DNA of 64,000 nt from Ilex aquifolium. Taxonomy: Eukaryota; Streptophyta; Magnoliopsida; Aquifoliales; Aquifoliaceae. Position 1 is the first letter of the stretch; every line of letters starts with the position of its first letter. Positions 13,313 through 22,784 of this stretch are shown here, in pieces. The position numbers were made by a program, and so were the translations under genes. Under the pieces are notes generated by a model. The model was not told the DNA's origin. It did no database searches and was given only the letters and a program-made list of their open reading frames with translations. The stretch is taken from the NCBI GenBank assembly GCA_951799425.1, contig OX637395.1, positions 7,584,451 to 7,648,450 of the forward strand, given 5' to 3'.

Positions 13313-14233
13313 ATGGCCCAAAGTGGCAACTCATTGCAACCTCAACTTCCTCGATTAACTGGAAAGAATTACAATCAATGGAACATTCAAATGAAGGCAT
13401 TATATGGCTTCCAAGATCTTTGGGAGATTGTTGAGAGTGGTTATGAAGAACCGGTTGATCAAGCAACTTTGTCTCCACAACAATTAACTATACTGAAGGA
13501 AAGTCGCAAGAAAGATAAGAAGGAACTCTACTTCATTTATCAATCAGTGGATGAAGCAATTTTTGAGAGGATTTCTTCTGCAGGTACATCCAAGGAAGCA
13601 TGGGACATTCTGCACCAAGCCTACAAGGGTGAAGATAAAGTGAAGATGGTTAGGCTTCAAGCTCTTAGAGGAGAGTTTGATTTTCTTAAAATGAAGGAGA
13701 CTGAAAATGTTGAAGAGTACTTTAATAGAGTTGTTTCCATTGTCAATCAACTCAAAGTGAATGGAGAACAACTTTCAGATCAAAGAATCATTGAGAAGAT
13801 TCTTCGAAGTATGACTCGAAAGTATGAGCATGTTGTTGTAGCCATTGAAGAATCAAATGATTTGAGCAGCATATCTCTTGAAGCTTTGTTGGGCTCGCTT
13901 CAGTCTTATGAATTGCGCATCAAGCAATTTGATTCTTCCACTCCAGAACAAGCCTTTCAGACTCAAGACACTAGCCATGGTGGTGTTACAGGAAGAGGTG
14001 GAAGATGATTTGTTCGAGGATGAGGCTATGGACGAGAAATAATATATGATGTAGGCCAAGCTGAAAATACTTCCAGCAACTCATATGGTGGCAATTCAAC
14101 ATTTTCTCAACAAGGACGAGGAAGAGGACGTGGTAGAAGTAATGGAAGAGGAAGAGGAAATTTATATTCAAATGATCGTTCTCATGTTCAATGCCACTAT
14201 TGTCATGGGTATGGACATTTAAAGAAAAATTGT
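13313..14233 (+). pseudogene. Copia gag with two in-frame stops
   Basis: Gag forms the particle and binds element RNA. The start at 13313 (MAQSGNSLQ) follows the primer site, as usual. The frame runs with a UBN2/DUF4219-type gag (LTGKNYNQWNIQMKALY, AWDILHQAYKG, LQALRGEFDFLKMKE) to TGA at 14006 and a second TGA at 14021, both in an Arg/Gly-rich stretch. The same frame then resumes with more RGRGR repeats and a CCHC zinc knuckle CHYCHGYGHLKKNC (14192-14233), and passes into pol without a frame change. Both stops could be CGA-to-TGA transitions, typical of methylated DNA. Confidence 0.9.
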
Positions 14234-14242
14234 TTTAAGAGA

Positions 14243-16465
14243 ATGAATGATGAAGGTGGCTGTGATTCAACTTTTTTGCATAAGAAAGAAGAAGAAAGTG
14301 TGTTTCTTGCTTGTAATATGCAAGAAACTTCTCATGAAGATGTGTGGTATATTGATAGTGGATGTAGTAACCACATGACCGAAAATAAGGCCTACTTTGT
14401 CAATCTTGACGAGATTGCTCAACGTGAAGTGAAGACAGGTGATGACAAGCGGTTGAATGTTGAAGGTTGTGGTGATATCTTAATTCAAACAAAGCAAGGG
14501 ACGAAACATGTCTCTAATGTTTATTATGTTCCTAATCTCAAACACAATTTGTTGAGTGTGGGCCAGCTCATACGTAAAGGACATAATGTGATTTTCAAGA
14601 TGGAAGAATGTGAAATCAGGAACAAGAATAATGTTCTTGTTGCTCGAGTGAAGATGACTCCAAACAAGATGTTTCCTCTCAAGCTGCAAAGAAAGATATT
14701 TCCATGCTTTGCAAATATTGTCGGTAATGAATCTTGGCTCTGGCATCTCCGATATAATCATTTGAGCTTCAGCACTTTGTCCAGCATCTGCAAAAATCAC
14801 ATGGTGAGAGGCATGCCGAATATACATCGGGAAGATCAAATGTGTGAAGATTGCGTCTTTGGAAAGCATCATCATGATCCTTTTCCTAGTGGCAAGGCTA
14901 GGAGAGCTCGTCAACAGTTGGAGGTAGTGCACTTGGATTTGTGCGGGCCTATGAATTCAACCTCTCTTGGAGGAAATTCCTACTTTCTCACCTTTATCGA
15001 TGATTATAGTTGGAAGTTATGGACATATTTTCTCAAAGAAAAATCTGAAACATTTGAGGTTTTCAAGAAGTTCAAGTCCTTGGTGGAGAAGCAAAGTGGC
15101 TATCAATTGAAGACCTTGCGTTCAGATCGTGGAGGTGAATATTTGAGTGGAGAATTTTTAAGGTATCTACAAACGAATGACATTCATCATCAATTGATAG
15201 TTCGCTCAACCCCTCAACAAAATGGGGTGGCGGAAAGAAAGAATCGGATCATTTTGGAGCTCGCTCAAAGTATGTTGAAGACAAAAGGACTTCCAAAAGT
15301 GTTTTGGGCAGAACCTGTTGCTTGTGCTACCTATGTTCTCAACCGTGCGGCAACAAAAAGTGTTCAAGGAATGACCCCCCAAGAAGCATGGAGTGGACAC
15401 AAGCCATGTGTCTCTCATTTCAGAATCTTCGGCAGCGTTTGTTATTCTCATGTGCCAGATGAAAAAAGAAGAAAACTTGATGATAAATCCGAAAAGTGCA
15501 TCTTTGTTGGATATAGTGAGAACTCAAAGGCATATAAGCTATACAATCCACTCACAAAGAAGATCATTATCAGTCGTGCTGTTATTTTTGATGAAGAAGC
15601 AGCGTGGGATTGGAAAGATGTAACGGGAGTAGCTAATATTTCTTTGGATAGTGATTCTTTTCTGCCAATTGAAGAAGATGAAGTAATTTCACCTCCTCCT
15701 ACTCCAACATCAAGCATAGCATCTTCATCATCCTCAAGTTCACAAGCAACTCCAAGAAAGACAAGGAGTATGATGGAGATATATGCAGACACAAGAAGAA
15801 TATGTCCACTAACCCTAATTGAACCTGGTTTGAAGTTAAGCAAAGATGATGATAGTGATTATGTTGATTCAACTCTGTTCAGAAGTCTGGTTGGAAGTTT
15901 GATGTATTTAACTGCTACCAGACCAGATATTGCATATGCTGTTAGCTTGATTAGTAGGTTCATGGAGAAACCGAGAAAATCTCATTGGAAGGTTGGAAAG
16001 AGAATTTTGAGATACATTCGTGGAACTCTTGGTGAGGGGATATTTTATCATAAGGTGAATGATCCTAAACTGGTTGGCTATTGTGATAGTGACTTGGCTG
16101 GAAACTTTGATGATAGCAAGAGCACATCTGGAAATGTTTTCTACATTGGTTCAGGTGCAATTACATGGATGTCCAAGAAGCAACAAATTGTTGCTTTATC
16201 AACAGCTGAAGCAGAGTATATTTCATTGGCAATGGCTAGTTGTCAAGCTATGTGGATTATGTGGGTACTGGTAGAACTCAATCAACCATTTGAAGAATGT
16301 CCAATAATTTATTGTGATAGTAATTCTGCTATTGCTCTTACTGAAAATCCAGTTTTTCATGGAAGGAGTAAGCACATAAGAATCAAGTATCATTTCATTC
16401 GGGACTTGGTCAAGAAAGGTGAAGTGGTGATCAAAGCATTGCAATACCAAAGAACAGATTGTTGA
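14243..16465 (+). pseudogene. Copia pol: protease, integrase, RNase H; RT core deleted
   Basis: A 740-codon open frame continuing the gag frame. Seen in order: aspartic protease DSGCSNHMT (residues 38-46), GAG-pre-integrase WHLRYNHLS, HHCC zinc region (CEDCVFGKHH), and an integrase core with its D, D, E residues in HLDLCGP, RSDRGGEY and NGVAERKNR (about 232-332). The integrase end FRIFGSVCY follows, then a Ser/Pro linker. At about residue 521 (near 15805) the frame jumps from the linker (IYADTRRIC) to the last part of the RT domain (LIEPGLKLSK, LVGSLMYLTATRPDIAY). The catalytic core with YVDD, about 250 residues in relatives, is absent, yet the frame stays open. Copia RNase H follows (YCDSDLAG, STAEAEY, DSNSAIAL). 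A one-base shift near 16440 makes it end early; the usual tail (VDILTKPL) is in another frame. Confidence 0.92.
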
Positions 16466-16540
16466 TATTCTTACCAAGCCATTGAAGCCAGAAACTTTCA
16501 ACAATTTGAAGAAGAAGCTCGGCATGGGAAGGTCAAACTT

Positions 16541-16549
16541 AAAAGGGGG
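16541..16549 (+). other. Copia polypurine tract
   Basis: AAAAGGGGG lies directly before the 3' LTR and primes plus-strand DNA synthesis. Confidence 0.9.
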
Positions 16550-16831
16550 TGTTAGAAATATAAGTTAGACCTTTGTTCAATGAACTTGTCTTTGTTCAAT
16601 GAATTTGTTTTTGGTTTGTGTTCAAGAGTTTTCTAGAAATGTATCAGACATAAGTTAAATGTATTTTGGTTTCCAAAGTGTCTTGCATTAATTCCTATTC
16701 TTGGAGGGATGTTCCAGAATGTTTATATATATGTTGTTGCATGTTGCAGTATTTGATATATACAAGAAAAAGTGTTATTTGTAAATAGTTTTAGTGAGTA
16801 TTAGGAACAAGTTTCTTCCTATACTCCTTCA
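16550..16831 (+). repeat. Copia 3' LTR (282 bp)
   Basis: Starts TGTTAGAAATATAAG and ends CTCCTTCA. It differs from the 5' copy by five substitutions and the absence of the 19-bp duplication. Confidence 0.95.
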
Positions 16832-16836
16832 AACTC

Positions 16837-17456
16837 ACGATCAAACTAGTAACCTTCAACTCCCACAGATCGTACAACATCTTTTGTCGGAGTTGACAAT
16901 GGTCTATTTCCTTTCTAGGTTATGAGCCTTTGGTGAACGTACGTTCACAGGTCTACCAATCACCTTCTCATCTAATGAAGGCTCCAGTACCAAGAGTGCA
17001 TTGCTCTCTTGATTTCTTTCAGTTTTAAAGCAATCTCTCTTTCTCGACAAGGGAAGTTAGTTCAAATGTCAAGCCAATCGGGCAAAGGTTGCCGCAAACA
17101 TATTGTGGTTTGACTGCTAATTGAGTGAACATGACAGAATGAATAAAGTGGGTATACATTTTTTTTGTGACATAATGTTTAGACTTGTGTCGACTATTTT
17201 ATCAAACTCAGATATTAGCCACTACAGTCCAAGCGAGTTTATAACATATTTTTCTGAGAAACTGTTGAAGTTGAAACTATTAGGTTACCAAAAATTAGAC
17301 TCAACTATTGAACCACCCTGAGAGTTAGCGAGTCTCACATTAGTCCAGGGGCCTTAAGATAAAATATCGCTTAATTGACAAATGTGTCTAAAATCTTCTC
17401 TTCCCTATCAAATTTCTAGAAACGAAGTTGTGCTTAGTTAAACTTGGATATATATA
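16837..17456. other. Flank between Copia and Tat elements
   Basis: The first 260 bp may continue the LINE-like debris cut by the Copia insertion. After that there are no supported genes; short ORFs at 17121 and 17428 have no recognisable family. Confidence 0.4.
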
Positions 17457-18234
17457 TGCACGGGATTATTCCTGCAATCAACTTGAGATAGCGGCTAAGC
17501 TGATGGCGAACGTTGAAACAACCACAAGGTTAGAAAAAAAGGAGCCAGGCGCACGCCCGGCTAATCCCCTCCGAAGCTTAAGTCAGTCAGAGTGGGAGGA
17601 AAAAACTCTATTGAATCCGTTCTGAATCGATTTTGCGTACCTTTGTTTATTTTTCTGAGGGGTATTTATATACGGACTTGTAATGATTGCTCTGACACAG
17701 AGGTCGTCTCAGCATTCAATACCGTTCCTCATTACCCATGTGCAATGAGTGATCCCTACCTGGACTCCCGTGTCATCAATGCTCGGCGGGTGGAATTAGC
17801 CCTCGGGTCAACGCCGAGAACCTCAAGCTATCTCCGAGTACTCGAGTGCCTATGAACGGCGCCTGACACCTACCCCCAAGTAGTCGGCGTCTAGGGGGCA
17901 AACGGCCTTGTACCTGCCCTCGGCATCACAGTCATTAATGCATTCACTCATGACTGCCAGTTTGGGTCTTCGAGGGTGCAGAGGCGCATTAAATGCTGTC
18001 TAAGTCACTCACGTCTTCATAAATGCTGGGTCACATCGCATTAATTGCTGGTGTCAGAAGTTAATACTCGGCTCCACGAAACCGTGCTTCTTCATCGGCT
18101 CTCCTCCTCGTCGTCGGTGCTGGCTTACTACTCGGAGTCGGCTCAACTACTCGGCACCGGCTCCATGGCTTTCTAACGGCTACACTTGTACACGTGTCGC
18201 CTTGGGGTCTGCTGAGCCGCCTTGAGTCCCTCCA
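17457..18234 (-). repeat. Tat 3' LTR, full length (778 bp)
   Basis: Plus-strand ends TGCACGGG and CCTCCA. Read on the minus strand it holds a TATA box TATATAAATA (17663-17672) inside a 222-bp segment (17503-17724) that the 5' copy lacks. Otherwise the two align without gaps. Confidence 0.93.
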
Positions 18235-18405
18235 ACTGCTCCCCAGCCTCCACTCTCTTTGCAGCGTGCGACAGATGGCGCAAAGGGGAGTGGTGGCTCA
18301 CTGGTCACGTCCATTAAAGGGGCGGTTACTTGCACGTTTTGAGCCACCTTTTTCAAATTTGCTAATGATGACAACGCCTCCTCGATTCCCGCCCTCTCGT
18401 CTGCC

Positions 18406-18413
18406 TATAAATA
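18406..18413 (+). promoter_or_regulatory. TATA box of the antisense gene
   Basis: TATAAATA, inside CTGCCTATAAATAGAGG, is oriented for plus-strand transcription. It lies 177 bp before the ATG at 18590 and outside the LTR, so the antisense gene appears to have its own promoter. Confidence 0.7.
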
Positions 18414-18589
18414 GAGGAAGTTTTGGCCATTTGAGAACTTTGCAATCTCGTTTTTCCTTCAAGCAATTAGCTGCCGAGTACTCCTTCGTCTCCTCTCGAG
18501 AACTCTTCTGCGAAGAAAATCCTGTAAGTACTCTCTCCATCATATCTCCCTTTCTTCTTCTCCTTCCATTCCCCTCATAGTCTCCATCC

Positions 18590-20813
18590 ATGGCCAGAAA
18601 CCGTAGCAGGGAAGTTAGGAACACCCCCCCCCCAAAAAAAAACCCGTAGGTTGAAGAAGACCATAGTGAACGAGGATAACATAGGTGCCTTCAGAGCCAA
18701 ATATCAAATCCCGGAGAGAGTCCTGACCTTCCCCTTCCATCCCACACGCCATAGCAGGGAACAGGGGTGTGTAGAAATGATGCCTTTTTACACCAAGGCC
18801 ATCATGGAAGGCGGTTTAACCTTCCCCTTGCCTCCCCTTCTGCTGAGGGTGTTGATGCAGCTCCGGCTGTTTCCACTTCAGTGTGGGGTAAATTTCTTTA
18901 GGATAGTTATGGGCGTAATCGTCCTGAATGCTCGGCTCGGGGTTAACTTAGGAGTAGACGAAATCCTGTTCTGCTAACTAGTCGGTGGGGGAAGGTACTA
19001 TCTCAAAGCCCGGGACACTTCTATGTACCTAGTCACACACATGCCGGACTCGGACAAGGGGTATTTTGATGATCTGATCATGCTCGGCGGAAGCTGGGAG
19101 AGGGGCACAGGACCCGAGTATGACGGTTTGTACTGCCCCAAAGTGCTGAGGAATGAAGGTGTGTTTTGCACTGATTAATGCCTTCTCGGCTGATCATTAC
19201 TTTCACTTCTGACCTTGTTTCATCTTTGCAGAAGGATATCGGCGTGACGCAGCTCAACCCCACAGGTCACAAGTCAGGTTCGCCGATCTGCTAAAGGTGT
19301 GGTCCTCCGAGCCTGCCAACGAATACTCCCGAGCGGCGCACGTGCTCCTTGGCTATCACCCATCCTACGGCCGATTCTCCCAGATCCCTCCTCCTTTCGA
19401 TCCTAAACGCTGGGAGGATTTCTCTTCATCAGAAGAAGACGCCGAGCGAACCCCTTCTCCTTTCGCACCTCCTTCCCCAGCCGAAGACATGTTTACCGTT
19501 CCGCCAATCTCTGCTGCTGCCATGGAAGCTGTGGCTTCTCGGCGAAGAGCCAGGCTCTCGGGACAGGGAGAAGCCCCGAGCGCAGCACCGACCATCCCCT
19601 CACCAACTGTGCCTCAACGGGATGCGCCCCCACCTCCCCCGCGTCCCCGGCGATCAGGGGACACAGCTGTTCCGCCGAATGAACAACAAGCAATTCGCCA
19701 AGTCCCTCCTACCGGTGGTCAACAAACGGGTAGGAGGGGTCGGGATCTTGAGGGACTCGAAGAACGCCGACAAACTGAAGAACGTCGGCAGAAACTTCGC
19801 TACGACGCCCCGGGCGCAACCACCTCCACCCCCGGAGCGTCCACTTCCGCCGAGTAGGTAGCTCAAGCTGAAACCAGGAGAGGCCGAGTCGTTCTGGAAT
19901 CAAACTCCATCATGCAGGACCAGGAGGTGGCCTTTGCCGTGGCGGCAACCCTCCAATTCTCGGCAGACATGGGGGTCCTACATGAACAAACCGACAACGC
20001 CCTCCTTTTAAGCGCCGTTCAAAGTAACTTGGTGGTAAGTATTTTGCTTTAACTGCTTTAACTTTGCTCAATACACTCGGTAGTCTCTTGACTTGCACCC
20101 CTGTCACTTTCCAGGCTTCCCAAAGGCTGGGGGTCATCACCGAGCGCTTCTGGGAATACAAACAGGCGGCGAGGGGTGCCAAAAAGACGATCGACTCCCA
20201 GGATGCACACATCAAAGGCGTCGAGGCAGTCCTCGCCGACCAGAAGAATCACATTACCAACCTCATCTGCCAACGTGACTCCCTGGACGCCGAATTACAG
20301 AAGCTAAAGGTGAGTGAGGCTGCGGCGATGAAGAAGGTAGAGGAGTACGAGCTAAAAATCGCGGCCGCCGAGGACAAAGCTTTGGACTCCGAGGGCCTTG
20401 TCGGGCAGCTTACCGCCCAAGTGGATTCTTTGACGGCGGAAAAGGCAGGGGAGCCGCAAAGGCTCCAAAGGGAATGTGAAAAGGTGTACTTGGAGACCCA
20501 AGAACAAATGGTCCCCGCTTTCGAAGAGGCCAAGATCATCGCTTATCGGCGCGGATGGGTAGATGCCTTGCACGCCGCCATGGTGGACCCGGCTAATGAA
20601 CTTTTCCAGAGACACAGTTCTCTTGCTGGGAATGAAGTCGAGCTACTTCCGGAAGGGCAGCCAGACGCCGAGGGGGGTGATGCGGCCGAGGGAAACAGTG
20701 CAGTCATTACTGTAAGTGATGGTTCTGATGGCCTTTCCCCTATCATCGGCGGCCAAGACCCTAATCCTCCTGCTTCGCCCGTCGAAGAGGTCATTGCGCA
20801 TGAGGCGAGGTGA
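18590..20813 (+). pseudogene. Antisense gene of the Tat element (Transposase_28-like, coiled coil), three exons
   Basis: It runs opposite to gag-pol. Exon 1 is 18590-19158 (ATG in CCATGGC), exon 2 is 19232-20034 and exon 3 is 20115-20813. The donors GTGTGT and GTAAGT and the acceptors TTTGCAG and TTTCCAG join in phase. Exon 1 has the block PFYTKAIMEGGLTFPLPPLL followed by a VLMQLRLFP-like segment, resembling the 'putative gypsy type transposon' domain (Pfam Transposase_28) of plants. Exon 2 is Pro/Arg-rich and low-complexity. Exon 3 encodes a long coiled coil (about 20200-20510) with an acidic end. Breaks: a frameshift in a C10A9 run near 18625-18642, TAA at 18975 and TAG at 19855. AATGAAA at 20921 may be the poly-A signal. 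Antisense ORFs are known in Tat elements such as Grande; their role is not established. Confidence 0.75.
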
Positions 20814-20939
20814 ACCCCGCGGCGAGCTCTCCTTTTCTTTCGATTCTCTTTTTTTTTTTTTTTTAGGCCATAGGGGATGCAAAGCCCCGTTTTGATTTGT
20901 AATGGAACTATTCATCACTTAATGAAATCTGTCATTTCG

Positions 20940-21301
20940 TATGTGTTTGAACTGTGAATGTAATTTACCTCTACGCCGTCACTTCTTTATACGCGTTCTT
21001 TCGTCTTCTTTTTCTCTTACTGGCTGTCCCCAAGTCATTTGATCTCTGGAAAGACACGCCCGCCTCGGCCTTTCACCCCTAGGAGCCGAGATCCACACTT
21101 CTTACTGCTCAAGGACCATATCACCTTATTTCTAGGAAGCGGAAGTGAAGTTACAACTAGTCAGTAACGGCCTCCAGGAGTAGCATAAAAGGGAAAACTG
21201 AGGCAGTAAGGCTTTACGCCGAAACTATTAGTCGAGCAAACCCTTTAACTGCTAATTGTTACGCTGCCGCCGACCTCTACTCGGGGCCAGGACGGTGGAC
21301 T
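20940..21301. other. Tat internal non-coding spacer
   Basis: Lies between the end of the antisense gene and the tandem repeats. No reading frame is supported on either strand. Confidence 0.5.
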
Positions 21302-21890
21302 GAGAGTCGTCTCGTATTTGAGAGCGTTGCCTCAAGGGTGAAGTCTTATACCCCTCGGGACCATGCCCCTAACGACCGAGAGCTCGTCTCGTGTTGTGTT
21401 TGAGAGCGTCACCTCAAGGGTGAGGTCTTATACCCCTTGGGATCATGCCCCTAACGACCGAGAGCTCGTCTCGTGTTGTATTTGAGAGCGTGGCCTCAAG
21501 GGTGAGGTCTTATACCCCTCGGGACCATGCCCCTAACGACCGAGAGCTCGTCTCGTGTTGTATTTGAGAGCGTGGCCTCAAGGGTGAGGTCTTATACCCC
21601 TCGGGACCATGCCCCTAACGACCGAGAGCTCGTCTCGTGTTGTATTTGAGAGCGTCGCCTCAAGGGTGAGGTCTTATACCCCTTAGGACCATGCCCCTAA
21701 CGACCGAGAGCTCGTCTCGTGTTGTATTTGAGAGCGTGGCCTCAAGGGTGAGGTCTTATACCCCTTGGGACCATGCCCCTAACGACCGAGAGCTCGTCTC
21801 GTGTTGTATTTGAGAGCGTCGCCTCAAGGGTGAGGTCTTATACCCCTCGGGACCATGCCCCTAACGACCGAGAGCTCGTCCCGTCTTATA
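21302..21890. repeat. 82-bp tandem repeat array in the Tat element
   Basis: Units beginning GAGAGCTCGTCTCG start at 21378, 21460, 21542, 21624, 21706 and 21788, exactly 82 bp apart. A partial unit precedes them and another follows. Each contains GCCTCAAGGGTGAGGTCTTA and CCATGCCCCTAACGACC. Variation is confined to a few positions, so the array was homogenised recently. It sits just beyond the pol stop, as do tandem arrays in other Tat elements. Confidence 0.95.
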
Positions 21891-21926
21891 TTTGTATTAA
21901 CGAATTGACAGGATACCTAACTTGTA

Positions 21927-22784
21927 TTAACAAAAATATTTTGTTAGGTTAGACACATTCCAAGGTCGGATCACATCATTGCCATCCATATTCTGTAGCC
22001 TATATGCCCCGGTGTCCCCCACTGCAACCACTTTATAGGGGCCCTCCCAGTTAGGCCCGAGCTTCCCGTCGGTGGGTTCCCGAGCAGCGCCTACTATCTT
22101 TCTAAGCACCAAGTCCCCCACTTTAAAATCTCTCGTTCGGATCTTCTTATGATGCTGTCTTGATAGTTCTCCTTGGTACTTGGCTAACTTGATGGATGTC
22201 AGTTCTCTCCTTTCCTCGGCTAAGTCAAGATCTTTGGCAAGCATCTGGTCATTATTCCCCAAATCGAACGCTTGACTTCTGATGGTCGGGAGCCCGACTT
22301 CCAGCGGGATGACAGCTTCCACCCCATATGTTAAGGCGAATGGCGTTTCCCCCGTTGAAGTCCTCGGCGTAGTTCTGTAGGCCCATAGTACATTGAGTAG
22401 TTCCTCAGTCCACTTTCCCTTTGCCTTTTCAAGCCTTTTCTTGATTCCTGCCAACACAGTCTTGTTAGAAACCTCTGCTTGCCCATTACTCTGGGGGTAG
22501 GCCTGCGTGGAATAATAGTTACGTATTCCGAACCCCGAGCAAAACTCTCTGAAAGGGCCACTGTTGAATTGGGTGCCATTGTCCGAGATAATAGCCCTAG
22601 GAATCCCAAACCGAGTGATTATGTTCTGCCACACGAATTTCTTTGTCTCGGCGTCTCGGATGCGGCTCAGGGGCTCGGCTTCAATCCACTTAGTAAAGTA
22701 ATCGGTGGCTACCAATAAGAACCTCTTGCCTAAGGGAGCCTTCGGGAGCGGACCCACGATATCCACTCCCCACTGAGAGAACGG
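21927..22784 (-). pseudogene. Tat integrase, catalytic core and C-terminus
   Basis: Integrase inserts the element's cDNA. It is in frame with the RT-RNase H part upstream but separated by TAG at 22787-22785. The DDE residues are all present: Asp in MDIVGPLP, Asp in SDNGTQF and Glu in NGQAEVSNKT. A GPY/F-type C-terminal motif, NWEGPYKVVAVGDTGAYRL, is visible, and the ORF ends at TGA 21927. No chromodomain follows, as expected for Tat. Confidence 0.92.

Larger units (their letters stand above)
12987..16831 (+). mobile_element. Ty1/Copia LTR retrotransposon, non-autonomous by RT deletion
   Basis: Complete LTR-bounded element with a perfect 5-bp target duplication AACTC at 12982-12986 and 16832-16836. 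The order is LTR, tRNA-Met primer site, gag, protease, integrase, a truncated RT region with RNase H, polypurine tract, LTR. Protease-integrase-RT order marks Copia. Five substitutions over 282 aligned LTR bases (about 1.8%) point to a fairly recent insertion. Two stops in gag, loss of the RT core and a frameshift near the pol end make it non-autonomous. Confidence 0.95.

Noticed and set aside
20249-20918. Minus-strand ORFs opposite exon 3 of the Tat antisense gene
   Set aside because: Shadows of the coiled-coil coding frame; they contain no retroelement motif.
21302-21890. CRISPR-like reading of the 82-bp array
   Set aside because: Units are contiguous tandem repeats without unique spacers, in a plant retrotransposon.
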